Assembly (NCBI GenBank): GCA_031286285.1
Contig: JAITUN010000117.1
Coordinates: forward strand, 1-57,892
Reading direction: 5' to 3'
Source: Bacteroidales bacterium
GTDB taxonomy: Bacteria > Bacteroidota > Bacteroidia > Bacteroidales > WCHB1-69
Length of the DNA: 57,892 nucleotides
The position numbers and the translations under genes were made by a program. How positions within the stretch are numbered: position 1 is the first letter of the stretch; each line of letters opens with the position of its first letter. The notes under the pieces were generated by a model that saw nothing but the letters and a program-made list of their open reading frames with translations, searched no databases and had not been told where the DNA came from. Positions 42,444-51,853 of the stretch are shown piece by piece.

Positions 42444-43940
42444 TCACTCCGCCCTCATCTGCGGGAAGAACAGCACATCTTGAATGGAGTTAGAGTTTGT
42501 CATAATCATGGAGAGTCTGTCAATTCCAATTCCTAAGCCTGAGGTGGGGGGCATTCCGTATTCTAAGGCACGCAGGAAATCTTCGTCCAACACCATAGAT
42601 TCTTCATCGCCGCGTTTGCCAAGTTCTAACTGATCTTCAAAGCGTTTGCGCTGGTCAATCGGGTCGTTCAACTCAGAATAGGCGTTGCAGATCTCTTTGC
42701 CGTTGCACACAGCTTCAAAACGCTCGGTAAGATTTGGTTTTGTGCGGTGTTTTTTGGTAAGCGGCGAAGTTTCAATAGGATAATCGTAAATGAAAGTCGG
42801 CTGTATCAAATGTTCTTCGCAGGTTTCGCCAAAAATTTCGTCAATCAGTTTGCCGCGCCCCATCGTGTTATCCACGTGTATTCCACATTTTTTAGCAAAA
42901 GTAGCCATCTCTTTTTCATCCATATTGGAAATATCAACGCCGGCAAAATGCTCTATAGCACCATACATGGTGTAACGTTTCCAAGGGCGTTTAAAATCAA
43001 TAAGGTTCTCTCCAACTTGTACTTGTGTAGTACCGTGCAATGCCAGCGCCACCTGTTCTACCATCTCTTCCACCAAATTCATCATCCACTCGTAATCCTT
43101 GTACGCCACATAGAGTTCCATTTGCGTAAATTCCGGATTGTGAAAACGCGACATCCCTTCGTTGCGAAAATCTTTAGAAAACTCATACACCCCATCGAAA
43201 CCGCCTACTATCAAACGTTTCAGGTACAATTCATTAGCAATACGCAAATAGAGCGTCATATCCAATTTATTGTGATGGGTTTTGAAAGGTCGGGCAGCTG
43301 CACCACCGTACAACGGTTGTAAAATGGGGGTCTCCACTTCTAAATATCCTTTCTCATTCAAGAAATTACGCATCGTATTCACCAACTTTGTCCGTTTGAT
43401 AAACGTATCTTTAATGTGTGGATTAACAATCAAATCTAAGTAACGTTGGCGATAGCGCAGTTCAGGGTCTTGAAAGGCATCATACACTTCACCCTCTTTT
43501 TCTTTCACAATGGGCAAAGGTTTCAGCGACTTGCAAAGAATGGTAAACTCTTTCACGTGAATACAAGTGGCGCCGGTTTGGGTAGTAAACACAAATCCCT
43601 TTACGCCAATAATATCTCCAATATCTAATTTTTTGAATACACTATTATAAAGAGTTTTGTCTTCGTCGGGGCAAAGTTCGTCTCGTTTGGCATAGATCTG
43701 GATTTTGCCTGCTGAATCTTGCAACACAAAAAAAGCCACTGCACCCATTATGCGTTGGCTCATAATTCTACCTGCAAAACTTATATCTTGAAATAAACTG
43801 TTGTCTTGAGGAAATTTCTCCAAAATCTCTTGCGATGTAACATTCACATCGTAGAGCGCCGCAGGGTAGCAATCAATACCCAAATTATTAAAATCCTGTA
43901 ATTTCTGCCTTCTGATAAGTTCTTGTTCTGATAAATTCAT
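42444..43940 (-). CDS. lysS: Lysine--tRNA ligase, class II
   Basis: 498 residues. N-terminal OB-fold anticodon domain ([30 protein letters not shown]), class II core: motif 1 with [28 protein letters not shown], motif 2 [26 protein letters not shown] ([11 protein letters not shown]), and motif 3 [13 protein letters not shown]. Essential for translation. Stop at 42444 just after the GTAACTT array. No T-box or other leader control is visible upstream. Confidence 0.97.
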   Translation of the reverse strand: MNLSEQELIRRQKLQDFNNLGIDCYPAALYDVNVTSQEILEKFPQDNSLFQDISFAGRIMSQRIMGAVAFFVLQDSAGKIQIYAKRDELCPDEDKTLYNSVFKKLDIGDIIGVKGFVFTTQTGATCIHVKEFTILCKSLKPLPIVKEKEGEVYDAFQDPELRYRQRYLDLIVNPHIKDTFIKRTKLVNTMRNFLNEKGYLEVETPILQPLYGGAAARPFKTHHNKLDMTLYLRIANELYLKRLIVGGFDGVYEFSKDFRNEGMSRFHNPEFTQMELYVAYKDYEWMMNLVEEMVEQVALALHGTTQVQVGENLIDFKRPWKRYTMYGAIEHFAGVDISNMDEKEMATFAKKCGIHVDNTMGRGKLIDEIFGETCEEHLIQPTFIYDYPIETSPLTKKHRTKPNLTERFEAVCNGKEICNAYSELNDPIDQRKRFEDQLELGKRGDEESMVLDEDFLRALEYGMPPTSGLGIGIDRLSMIMTNSNSIQDVLFFPQMRAE

Positions 43941-44092
43941 AGTTGAATTTTTGAAAGTGTAAAAATATATTTTTTTGTGATAACAATTTTTCTCTGTCCT
44001 AAACCATACAATTGTCTTCTGTATACTAATTTATTTATCCAAAAAGAAAAAATTCTTAGAGATTGTATGCATCTTTTCAATTATTTTGAAAA

Positions 44093-45466
44093 TCATTTCT
44101 GCATTTTCATTAGCCACTTCAGTCCTTTATGGCTATAGGGTGGATATCGCATCGGTACGTCAATCAATGTTGATTTTTTGAGTATGCTTTTATAATGAGA
44201 AAAAGCATCAAACCCTGCTTTGCCGTGATAAGTTCCCATTCCGCTTTCTCCCACTCCCCCAAAAGGCAATTTAGAAACCGAAAGGTGCATTATAGTATCA
44301 TTTATACAACCTCCTCCAAATGATAGGTTTCGCAAGAAAAACCTTTCATTATTTTTATCTGAAGTAAATAAATAAGCTGCAAGTGGTTTTGGAAGAGAAG
44401 TCAGCATTTTTATTAGATCTTCAAAATTTGAAAAAGATAATATTGGAAGAATCGGACCAAAAATTTCTTCTTGCATTATCGGGGTATCCCAACTAACAAC
44501 ATCAAGCAGTGTGGGTTCTATTTGTAATGTAATCGGATTTGAATCACCGCCCATCACTATTTTTTCATCCCGTATTAATTTCATCAAACGATTAAAATGT
44601 TGTATGTTGATTATTTTCGGAAAATCTTGATTATCTAATGGTTTTTCGCCATACATATCCTGAATGGCAATTTTCATCTCTTCAATCAGCATTTTTTTAA
44701 CCGATTCATGCACTAAGAGAAAATCAGGTGCAACGCAAGTCTGCCCCGCATTTACAAGTTTTCCCCAAACGATTCGTTTTGCGGCAAGTTTAATACTTGC
44801 AGTTTCATCCACAATGCACGGGCTTTTCCCTCCCAATTCCAAAACAACAGGTGTAAGATGCTTTGCCGCAGCCTGCATAACAATTTTCCCTACGGTTGTG
44901 CTTCCTGTGAAGAAAATCAGATCGTAGTATTCATTGAGTAATGCTTGGCTTTCAGATACTCCACCTTCTACAACAGCAATATGCTCATCATCAAATAGTT
45001 CTTTGCACATTTTTCCAATTAACGCCGATGTAGCCGGTGAATACTCTGAAGGTTTTACCACAGCACAGTTTCCTGCTGCAACAGCGGCAACTATTGGCGC
45101 TACGCACAGCTGAAACGGATAATTCCAGGGAGACATAATCAATGCAACTCCGTATGGTTCAGGATAAATCTTTGCTGATGATGGAAAATTTATCAGATTT
45201 GAGGCCACACATTTTGGATTGCTCCAACGTCTAACTTTTTTCAACATGAGTTTCAATTCTGTAAGCACAATTGCTATTTCAGTAGCGTATGCTTCAAAAG
45301 GCGGTTTGTTCAAATCTTGTTTCAAAGCTGCAAAGATATCCTCATAATGTCCTTGAATCCAATGTTCTAATTTTCGCAAAGATGCAATGCGAAATGAGAT
45401 ATCCTTTGTATGATTCGTTGCAAAGAACTGGCGCTGTTTTTTTAAAATTTCAGAGATGGGTGGCAT
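44093..45466 (-). CDS. Aldehyde dehydrogenase, class 3-like
   Basis: 457 residues, NAD(P)-dependent oxidation of aldehydes to acids. Motifs: MSPWNYPFQLCVAPIVAAVAAGN, FTGSTTVGKIVMQAA, catalytic Glu in VLELGGKSP, nucleophile Cys244 in NAGQTCVAPD, EEIFGPILP and LPFGGVGESGMG. The C-terminus (YPPYSHKGLKWLMKM) is characteristic of the class 3/fatty-aldehyde branch; no C-terminal membrane tail is seen. A lone gene, downstream of a DUF3795 gene on the same strand. Substrate unknown, probably long or aromatic aldehydes. Confidence 0.93.
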   Translation of the reverse strand: MPPISEILKKQRQFFATNHTKDISFRIASLRKLEHWIQGHYEDIFAALKQDLNKPPFEAYATEIAIVLTELKLMLKKVRRWSNPKCVASNLINFPSSAKIYPEPYGVALIMSPWNYPFQLCVAPIVAAVAAGNCAVVKPSEYSPATSALIGKMCKELFDDEHIAVVEGGVSESQALLNEYYDLIFFTGSTTVGKIVMQAAAKHLTPVVLELGGKSPCIVDETASIKLAAKRIVWGKLVNAGQTCVAPDFLLVHESVKKMLIEEMKIAIQDMYGEKPLDNQDFPKIINIQHFNRLMKLIRDEKIVMGGDSNPITLQIEPTLLDVVSWDTPIMQEEIFGPILPILSFSNFEDLIKMLTSLPKPLAAYLFTSDKNNERFFLRNLSFGGGCINDTIMHLSVSKLPFGGVGESGMGTYHGKAGFDAFSHYKSILKKSTLIDVPMRYPPYSHKGLKWLMKMQK

Positions 45467-45501
45467 GTTTTATGCGCTTTTAGATTCACAATTTTTTGTT
45501 G

Positions 45502-45834
45502 TTAACTAAGCAGATTCTCTTTTGCGCCCGGAACATGCTGAAGCACAAAACCCACAATTTGGCAAGTTTCTAACTCTTGACATTCGCCGCAAGTATTGAA
45601 CCCTTTTGTTTTAACACATTTTATTATTTCACACTCGTAGCAATGGGCAATTTTTGCGCCATCGATTCTACACCCCATACAATTGATGGATTCAGTTGTA
45701 ATGCTCGGAGCATTGTACATTTCGCGCCATTGTTTGGCCGTTTTTTCACGTAGTTTATTGTCATTGTTTACAGTGGCAATGCGGGCATCGCAAAATTCAC
45801 AGTCGATTCCGCAGCAGGCAATAAGATTCTTCAT
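45502..45834 (-). CDS. DUF3795 cysteine-rich protein
   Basis: 110 residues from the ATG at 45834. The frame continues 21 codons further upstream, but over a promoter-like box, and the standard family opening is MKNLIACCGIDCEFCDARIAT. Twelve or more cysteines in CxxC/CxxxC groups (CCGIDCEFC, CMGCR, CYECEIIKC, CGECQELETC) point to zinc or iron-sulfur binding. DUF3795 has no assigned function. Lies 35 bp upstream of the aldehyde dehydrogenase. Confidence 0.85.
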   Translation of the reverse strand: MKNLIACCGIDCEFCDARIATVNNDNKLREKTAKQWREMYNAPSITTESINCMGCRIDGAKIAHCYECEIIKCVKTKGFNTCGECQELETCQIVGFVLQHVPGAKENLLS

Positions 45835-45894
45835 GTTGATGATTTTTGGTAAATAATTCGATTTTCTACACCTTTTTAGCAAAAAAAATGTTTG

Positions 45895-45902
45895 CAAAAT
45901 AA
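45895..45902 (-). promoter_or_regulatory. -7-like box TTATTTTG for the DUF3795 gene
   Basis: One mismatch to TAnnTTTG on the minus strand, followed by CAAAC, 60 bp before the ATG at 45834; it overlaps the longer reading. Confidence 0.35.
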
Positions 45903-45943
45903 CACTTTTTTACAGCAACATTTCACTATAATCAATATTTCAC

Positions 45944-45951
45944 TATTTTCG
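45944..45951 (+). promoter_or_regulatory. -7-like box TATTTTCG upstream of tmRNA
   Basis: Plus-strand TAnnTT(C)G followed by CCCCC, about 100 bp before the mature tmRNA 5' end; would yield a precursor with a leader. Confidence 0.35.
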
Positions 45952-46051
45952 CCCCCTGTTTAAAAATTAAGATTCAAAGATGCATAACTCAAAATGGATC
46001 ATTTTTAAGACTTTAGCACTTTCGTTTTAATCTTTAAACAACACACACATT

Positions 46052-46436
46052 GGGGTCGTTTGGTTTTGACAGCATGTATGTGGATTTGTAAGCATGTCGG
46101 AGGTTGTGAGACGGTTCCGTTAAAAACTAACTCTCTTAGCCAATAAAAGGCAACTCTTATGCAATCGCTGCTTAACCGCTGCGGTTCCCGAAGCATAAAC
46201 CAGGTTTATTGCCTCGGGTGTTTCCCCGGAAGCCCTGCTTTTCGGCGTCCGGTACGAAGCATCGTAAATGAAAAGATAGCCGATGCACGCTTCATTGCAA
46301 AGGCGAAATTTTAGAAGATACGCAAGGGCGCAGCCTGCCGAGTACTTTTCCCTTGCCGACAAATAAACTCAGGCTAAGCATGTAGAAAGCATCTTTGCAA
46401 CACGTTTGGACGCGGGTTCGAATCCCGCCGGCTCCA
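46052..46436 (+). ncRNA. ssrA: Transfer-messenger RNA (tmRNA)
   Basis: Rescues stalled ribosomes and tags the product for proteolysis. 5' end GGGGTCG pairs with CGGCTCC at the 3' end to make the alanine-type acceptor; the T-arm is GGGTTCGAATCCC. The tag ORF reads GGC AAC TCT TAT GCA ATC GCT GCT TAA (46149-46175), giving GNSYAIAA, preceded by AAA if resumption is one codon earlier. Compare GETNYALAA/GENNYALAA in Bacteroides/Porphyromonas. CCA is not encoded (CTA). A strong hairpin terminator follows. Open frames on the opposite strand here are artefacts. Confidence 0.96.
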
Positions 46437-46447
46437 CTAAAAAAACA

Positions 46448-46473
46448 ACTGCTTAAAGCAGTAGTTTTTTTTT
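46448..46473 (+). terminator. Rho-independent terminator after tmRNA
   Basis: ACTGC-TTAAA-GCAGT stem-loop followed by AG and a run of ten T, 11 bp after the tmRNA 3' end. Confidence 0.85.
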
Positions 46474-46501
46474 ATAAAATAATTTGTTACTCAACAGAAT
46501 A

Positions 46502-47707
46502 ATGCTTAGATCATTTATTATCCTATTAATAATTCTTTTTAAAAGTTTTACGTTCTCTGTTACCCATGCGGAGCCCCAACAAAACGAACTTCAAGCAGAT
46601 AGCGGTAAAAAAAATATTACTATTCAAGTTGAGAAGCCAAAGTTGCCGTTGGCCAAACTATCTACAACCGAAATCAATAATCTGTTTCAAGAAGCTAATC
46701 AGAAATTTAAATCCAATGCGCTAATAGAAGAGTTGGAACAACTATGTGAAAATTTGAATGGCAGTGTACTTTTGGCTTTCGGGAAACAGGTGTTTTTCAA
46801 AAAAGATGTTGGTTATAAACGTTTGGCAAAAAAAACATTAGACAATGCTATTGATTCCGAAACCGTTTTCGAATTGGCTTCCATTTCTAAACAATTTACC
46901 GCCGTCGCGATTCTGAAACTGAATGAAGAAAACAGATTGAGTTTGAAAGATAATGTTTCTAAATATATCCCCGGTTTTCCTTATCAAAATATTACTATAA
47001 AACACTTGCTGACACACACTTCCGGTTTACCTGAATATATGGATTTTCCGGAAAAAAATTTCAATCAGAAAGAGCCATTAACCAATGCACAATTAGAGAG
47101 TTATTTAGAAAGAGTAAAGCCAAAGATTTTATTTCAACCCGGCGCTAAATACAAATATATCAATACTAATTATGCAATATTGGCGCTCATTGTAGAAAAA
47201 ATTACCAAAACCGCTTTTGAACTCTATATCAGAAAAGAGTTTTTTACTCCTGCCGGAATGAATTTTACCTGTTTCACTACGGAACTTAAAAACAAAACCA
47301 ATTTTACCAAAGGACATTTAGCGGATGAAAGCGAACGCCCTTTCCATTTTCAAAATGGAGTTATTGGTGATAAAGGCGTCTATTCTAATGTGGAGGATCT
47401 CTATCGTTGGATGCAAGCATATTTAATAGATTATAAAATACTTCCAAAAAATGTAGTGGAACAGGCTGCTCAGCCTCAGAATAAAATACTAAAAGGTGAA
47501 CCGTCGGAATATTATGGTTATGGACTGCGTATTGAAGATGGCGCTAACGGCTATTTAATCTATCACGGAGGTTTGTGGCGCGGGTTTCAAAACAACATGG
47601 TTTTTAGACCCGCCGACCAGTATATTTTCATTGTACTGAGCAATTTCAGAAACAGAGCCATGATCGGCGTTAACACAAAACTATTGTGTATTATTGATGG
47701 GGTATAA
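46502..47707 (+). CDS. Serine hydrolase of the beta-lactamase/AmpC-like family
   Basis: 401 residues from the ATG at 46502 (the frame continues to a TTG at 46484, which would begin only 11 bp after the tmRNA terminator). Signal peptide (LRSFIILLIILFKSFTF). Penicillin-binding fold: SISK (S-x-x-K nucleophile motif in FELASISKQFTAVAI), Y-I-N as the second motif (KYINTNYAILALIVEK), and HGG (LIYHGGLWRGF) as the third. Family members include D-aminopeptidases, esterases and EstB-like enzymes, so the substrate is open. Convergent with the FadL-type gene. Confidence 0.9.
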   Translation: MLRSFIILLIILFKSFTFSVTHAEPQQNELQADSGKKNITIQVEKPKLPLAKLSTTEINNLFQEANQKFKSNALIEELEQLCENLNGSVLLAFGKQVFFKKDVGYKRLAKKTLDNAIDSETVFELASISKQFTAVAILKLNEENRLSLKDNVSKYIPGFPYQNITIKHLLTHTSGLPEYMDFPEKNFNQKEPLTNAQLESYLERVKPKILFQPGAKYKYINTNYAILALIVEKITKTAFELYIRKEFFTPAGMNFTCFTTELKNKTNFTKGHLADESERPFHFQNGVIGDKGVYSNVEDLYRWMQAYLIDYKILPKNVVEQAAQPQNKILKGEPSEYYGYGLRIEDGANGYLIYHGGLWRGFQNNMVFRPADQYIFIVLSNFRNRAMIGVNTKLLCIIDGV

Positions 47708-47727
47708 CTTTAGAAAATTCTGTTTTA

Positions 47728-49170
47728 TCAGAAATGATAATCCAGCCCAATTCCAATAGTATGGCTTGTTCGAGTATATACTTCTTTTCCCGGATAAGCC
47801 GGCTTATTGTTTGTAAATTTGTCGTAATTGGTGTACAAATACGCTAAATTAAGCGTTAAGTTTTTGATAATAGTGTAAGCGCCGCCTATGCCAATAGAAA
47901 AAGAATTACAGTAGAAACTCATATCAGATTGAAACTCTTCAGTAAGCCCGAGGCGTGTAATTTGTGCCCCTGTACTAACTAAAAATTTATCATTGATAAC
48001 ATATTCTAATCCCAGCATTACTTCATGAGAATTTTTTTTGAGTTTTTGTTTATCGTTAAGCATTTTGGCTTTTTTGTCAAGAAACAAATGATAGCCCAGG
48101 CTTACAATCAATTTTTCTTTAAGGAATTTGTATGAAGCTCCTACCCCAAACAAAGCGGGAATATCGCTGCGGGTTTTAACTCCATCATTAAAATCTGCAA
48201 TGCCTGTTGTGTTTTCTTTAGTTTTATTTTTGAGAGTAATCTTAGTATTAAACTCATATTTTACGCCGATGTTCAAGTTTTTGTAGTTGAAGTCAACACC
48301 AAGAATAGGAGTAACTCCCCATCCTGCCTGTTTGTTTTTAAGCGCTAAATTTTTTTGAGAAGCGCCGGCTTCAAAATTCGAAATCCCATAAGCAGCTCCT
48401 TTTAACGCCTCAGCCTGCTCTATTTCACCCAATGATTCTAAATATGCAGCAGCATTCGTAAAGTGTGTGGCTAATGCATTTGCATTTGATATTTTTGCAT
48501 TTATATTTCGCAGATACCCATCGTATCCATTACGAACAACTGCAAAACGAGCTCCTGCAAAAAACGAAATCATATTAATAACTTTGTAATTTACTCCAAT
48601 TTGTGTGCCGTAATTAATAGATGATCCTTTCAATCTCATATCAAGTGAATAGCCAAGGAGAGTTGCGGGATCTCCAGTATATCCTGATTTAGCTGCAGCG
48701 TCATTCAATTGAGTAAGAGGAGTCATTAAATTGCCTACTAATCCTGCTTCAAACGAAGGTAATCCTTTTTTAAAATCGAGTGTTCCGCCACCGCCCACAA
48801 TGGCAAAACTTGCGCTAAACACCCAATTTTTCCATTTGTATGCAGCTTGAATACTTGGAATAAAAAAAGACTGGGCTGTGCCTTTGTATTTTTTAGTGTC
48901 GCTTCCGCCATTGAGAGCAAAGGGCGCAAAGGTTGAAGTGACTGTCCGAGTTTGAAATGCCATTTGGTTGTTCACAGAAATATAAAAACCATCCTCTTTC
49001 ATAAATGATAAACCTGCTGGGTTACTGAAAATTGCATCAATTTCGGTAGAAGCGCCGCGCGCAGGATTACGCAAAAAACGTGTGCTTTGGTTTGTGTTTG
49101 TCAAAATACCACCGGCAAAAACAGAAATAGAAAATGTGATCGCCGCAATAAGAATAAATACTTTTTTCAT
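47728..49170 (-). CDS. OmpP1/FadL-type outer membrane transporter
   Basis: 480 residues from the ATG at 49170: signal peptide (KKVFILIAAITFSISVFA), then the FadL signature GGILTNTNQSTRFLRNPARGAS (N-terminal plug), DAIFSNPAGLSF, and a 14-strand barrel rich in alternating aromatic strands ending LGLDYHF. Imports hydrophobic compounds, classically long-chain fatty acids. A central region (about 205-255) has an alanine-rich helical loop. The longer open frame to 49209 runs into a -7 box at 49207-49214, so the shorter start is correct. Confidence 0.92.
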   Translation of the reverse strand: MKKVFILIAAITFSISVFAGGILTNTNQSTRFLRNPARGASTEIDAIFSNPAGLSFMKEDGFYISVNNQMAFQTRTVTSTFAPFALNGGSDTKKYKGTAQSFFIPSIQAAYKWKNWVFSASFAIVGGGGTLDFKKGLPSFEAGLVGNLMTPLTQLNDAAAKSGYTGDPATLLGYSLDMRLKGSSINYGTQIGVNYKVINMISFFAGARFAVVRNGYDGYLRNINAKISNANALATHFTNAAAYLESLGEIEQAEALKGAAYGISNFEAGASQKNLALKNKQAGWGVTPILGVDFNYKNLNIGVKYEFNTKITLKNKTKENTTGIADFNDGVKTRSDIPALFGVGASYKFLKEKLIVSLGYHLFLDKKAKMLNDKQKLKKNSHEVMLGLEYVINDKFLVSTGAQITRLGLTEEFQSDMSFYCNSFSIGIGGAYTIIKNLTLNLAYLYTNYDKFTNNKPAYPGKEVYTRTSHTIGIGLDYHF

Positions 49171-49206
49171 AAAATTACTTTTTAAGTTCATAAAATTTTT
49201 ATGCGG

Positions 49207-49214
49207 CAAAAATA
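49207..49214 (-). promoter_or_regulatory. -7 box TATTTTTG for the FadL-type gene
   Basis: Exact TAnnTTTG on the minus strand followed by CCGC, 37 bp before the preferred ATG. Confidence 0.6.
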
Positions 49215-49264
49215 TATTTTATTTAATAAGAATGTTAACAAATGTTAATTTTAAGCAGAAATTC

Positions 49265-49837
49265 CTAATTATCATGAATATTCTTTGGGGTTTCCAACCA
49301 GTGGGCATACTCTTTTCCTAAACTTTTAACAGCTTTTTCCCAAACTTTTGTTGTAGGTGTTTTTAAAACGAGTTCCTCATTGCCCTCTGCCACTACCCAC
49401 ATTTTTCTTTTGATTTCATCTTCCAATTGTCCGGGCGACCAACCCGAATACCCGATAAAAAATTTGAAATCCATTTTAGGAATTACATTATGTTCAAAAA
49501 TGGATAACAAAATTTCATCATAGCCGGTGAAAACATGAGGCAAAATCTCTTCCGACTGTTTACAATTTTCAAAATTATGCAAGGCAAAAGCGCTATTGTG
49601 CATTACGGGTCCTCCCGCAAACACGGGCATATCAATCATTACACCGGTAACTGCTTGCCGAACAGTGCAGTTTAATTCTTGATTCAAGATTAATCCCACA
49701 CAATTTTCTTCATCTTTTTCAATGATTAATACCACGCTTCGATTAAAAAAAAGGTCATTATAATAGGGAACAGAAATTAGAACTCTCCCCATAGTGGGTT
49801 TCAAAAGCGTGGGTTGAACATGGAGCAGTGACCTCAT
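49265..49837 (-). CDS. YqgE/AlgH family protein (DUF179)
   Basis: 190 residues. Family pattern present throughout: KPTMGRVLISVPYYNDLFFNRSVVLIIEKDEENCVGLILNQ, FAGGPVMHNSAF (GGPV), FFIGYSGWSPGQLEDEIKRKMWVV (GYAGWxxGQLExE type). DUF179 is found in most bacteria; its molecular function is not established (a regulator in Pseudomonas alginate production was proposed for AlgH). Lies upstream of the FadL-type gene on the same strand, which has its own promoter. Confidence 0.93.
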   Translation of the reverse strand: MRSLLHVQPTLLKPTMGRVLISVPYYNDLFFNRSVVLIIEKDEENCVGLILNQELNCTVRQAVTGVMIDMPVFAGGPVMHNSAFALHNFENCKQSEEILPHVFTGYDEILLSIFEHNVIPKMDFKFFIGYSGWSPGQLEDEIKRKMWVVAEGNEELVLKTPTTKVWEKAVKSLGKEYAHWLETPKNIHDN

Positions 49838-49910
49838 ATATGAACTGAACTACGAATATCAAAAATCAATAACGATGAAAAATATAAAATCTTATATGAA
49901 ACTAAAAGTG

Positions 49911-49918
49911 TTATTTTG
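49911..49918 (+). promoter_or_regulatory. -7-like box TTATTTTG for pnuC
   Basis: One mismatch to TAnnTTTG, followed by CCCTCG, 52 bp before the pnuC ATG and just before a tandem array. No TPP or NAD riboswitch is seen in the 132-bp leader region. Confidence 0.4.
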
Positions 49919-49924
49919 CCCTCG

Positions 49925-49967
49925 AAATTTTGAATTTTGAATTTTGAATTAACCTCTAACCTCTAAT
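49925..49967. repeat. Tandem arrays AATTTTGA then AACCTCT
   Basis: Three 8-bp units of the 32651 type, followed directly by two and a half AACCTCT heptamers, ending three bases before the pnuC ATG. Confidence 0.85.
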
Positions 49968-49969
49968 CA

Positions 49970-50536
49970 ATGTTTCTAACCACCATTGAAATTTTCGGCG
50001 CTACCATTGGTTTGGTATATCTATTTTTAGAGTACCGTGCTTCGTGGTGGCTTTGGATTGCGGGAATGGTCATGTCGCTGTTTTACATTTATATAAATTC
50101 GAAAATAAACTGCTACGCTTGGGCATTAACCTATCTTTACTATTTGGGCGCCAACATTTATGGTATTATTGTTTGGACTAAAAACAGTAGTAATGATTCT
50201 TTTTCAGGGATCTGTAGTCTTCCTAAAAAATATTATCCAAAACTGATCATTATTTTGCTATTATTAACCATAATAATCTTCTTCGTCATTAAGAAGTATA
50301 CCGATCCACAAATCCCTCCCTTGAGTGAAGCATTCTCAACGGCATTGAATGTAGTTGGCATGTGGCTTTTGGCAAAAAAATACTTGCAACATTGGTATGT
50401 TTGGATGGTAGTTAATGCCATTTACGTGATAGCCTATGTATGGTTGGGACTCTATTTCTCAGCATTTCTTTTTGCTATTTATTTTGTGGTCTCCGTGCTG
50501 GGATTGGTACGTTGGCGCAAACTTGCCGGAAAGTAG
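49970..50536 (+). CDS. pnuC: Nicotinamide riboside/thiamine transporter PnuC
   Basis: 188 residues, seven membrane spans, with the internal repeat of the family. The W-x-x-W-x-x-x-N type binding helices are visible as SWWLWIAGMVMSLFYIYI and HWYVWMVVNAIYVIAY. Facilitated uptake of nicotinamide riboside in classic PnuC; some Bacteroidetes members (PnuT) carry thiamine, and without a riboswitch or a neighbouring nadR or thiamine kinase the ligand is undecided. The last 78 bp overlap, antisense, the end of the RlmL-like gene. Confidence 0.9.
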   Translation: MFLTTIEIFGATIGLVYLFLEYRASWWLWIAGMVMSLFYIYINSKINCYAWALTYLYYLGANIYGIIVWTKNSSNDSFSGICSLPKKYYPKLIIILLLLTIIIFFVIKKYTDPQIPPLSEAFSTALNVVGMWLLAKKYLQHWYVWMVVNAIYVIAYVWLGLYFSAFLFAIYFVVSVLGLVRWRKLAGK

Positions 50537-51649
50537 ATCATACCCGTAATATTTACATTCCAAAGGTCCGTTAAACATATTTTGTTTAAAACATGTTTTT
50601 AAACCTATGTTTTTTAACGCATTAATATCTGAACTTATCAAAAACGCCTTGCATTGCGGAAAGTTTTGCTTTAAAGCATCTCCAATCTCTTTATAAAAAA
50701 TATTATTGTCTTCCATTTCAAGTCGTTCGCCGTATGGTGGGTTAAATATCAGCATGGATGGAGTACGTTTGGGTTTCACAGTGCGCATATCTCTTTTATT
50801 CAGCAGGATAAAATCCTCCAATCGCGCTTTTTCCACATTTGCTTTTGCCATTCCCAAAAATCTGGGGTTTATATCATATCCATACAGGTCTATTGGTATA
50901 TCATCTTGAATAGCATGCTCGTTGATCATATTTTTCCATGTAAATCTATCGAAATTGAGCCAGTTAAAAAAGCCAAATTTATCGCGGTAGTAACCTGCGG
51001 GGATATTCAGCGCCTGCATCGCAGCTTCAATAAGGATAGTTGCGCCTCCGCACATTGGGTCTATGAAATCGCACTTGCCATTCCAACCACTCAGCGCCAC
51101 CATTGCGGCAGCAGTAATTTCGTTGATAGAAGCCGGATGGTTCGAAACCTTATACCCTCTTTTATGAAGCGAGTCCCCGGAACTGTCTAAATAAAGAATC
51201 GCATTGTTTTTATGAATATGAACATGAAATTGAACTTCCGGATTCTCTTTATCCACATCAGGACGTTGTTCGTATATATCTCTAAATCTATCACATATCG
51301 CATCTTTTGTAAGTAGCGCCGCAAAAAGTGGTGTTTTGAAAATCGTCTCAGAGGCAGTACAACTTACAGCAAAGGTGCCTGATCGTGACAAATATTTTTC
51401 GGCAGAAAAAGCATTGATCTCCTTGTAAAAATCATCGTTTGAATTAAAGTTAAAATATTTAACTTGCCAAAGCACGCGAGAGGCAAATCTTGAACAGTAA
51501 TTTATTTTGTATAACAAACTGAGATCACCTTCAAACTGCACTGAACGGCTCATTGCCTGAACATTTCTTGCGCCTAATTGTAACAACTCATTTTGTAATA
51601 AAGGTTCAAATTTTGCAAATGTTTTCGCTAAAAAGATTTCATGTTTCAT
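50459..51649 (-). CDS. RlmL-like THUMP-domain class I RNA methyltransferase
   Basis: 396 residues from the ATG at 51649 (frame extends three codons to a TTG). THUMP domain (about 45-155) then an N2-guanine methyltransferase: DPMCGGATILIEAAM (motif I), GYDINPRFLGMAKANVEKA, LIFNPPYGERLE (NPPY). Resembles the RlmL N-terminal half, which makes m2G2445 in 23S rRNA. Family proteins usually end near KYYGYDLLSGKF; here 19 extra residues are read antisense to pnuC. Confidence 0.93.
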   Translation of the reverse strand: MKHEIFLAKTFAKFEPLLQNELLQLGARNVQAMSRSVQFEGDLSLLYKINYCSRFASRVLWQVKYFNFNSNDDFYKEINAFSAEKYLSRSGTFAVSCTASETIFKTPLFAALLTKDAICDRFRDIYEQRPDVDKENPEVQFHVHIHKNNAILYLDSSGDSLHKRGYKVSNHPASINEITAAAMVALSGWNGKCDFIDPMCGGATILIEAAMQALNIPAGYYRDKFGFFNWLNFDRFTWKNMINEHAIQDDIPIDLYGYDINPRFLGMAKANVEKARLEDFILLNKRDMRTVKPKRTPSMLIFNPPYGERLEMEDNNIFYKEIGDALKQNFPQCKAFLISSDINALKNIGLKTCFKQNMFNGPLECKYYGYDLLSGKFAPTYQSQHGDHKINSKKKC

Positions 51650-51699
51650 CCGGATCAAATTATATAATTTCAGGATTTAATTTTGCTTGATAATTGGTG

Positions 51700-51707
51700 C
51701 AAAAATA
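51700..51707 (-). promoter_or_regulatory. -7 box TATTTTTG for the RlmL-like gene
   Basis: Exact TAnnTTTG on the minus strand followed by CACC, 51 bp before the ATG. Confidence 0.55.
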
Positions 51708-51853
51708 CACTTTTTGGAGGATAGAGGTATGGCAAAAGTATTAAAAATATTATTTAATAAAAACAATCAACACATACAATAAATAACACAAAAATTACGA
51801 TTATTTAAGTAAAAATAAATATTCATTATTAATTATACTAAAACTAAGAAAAG

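Noticed and set aside
42747-43322. 191-codon plus-strand frame.
   Set aside because: Antisense to lysS; low-complexity composition typical of shadows; lysS motifs are complete on the other strand.
45980-46030. 16-codon ORF (MHNSKWII...) just upstream of tmRNA.
   Set aside because: Too short, no family, and probably part of the tmRNA precursor leader.
46005-46362. Two minus-strand open frames (63 and 80 codons).
   Set aside because: They lie across the tmRNA gene, whose ends, tag and T-arm are clear.
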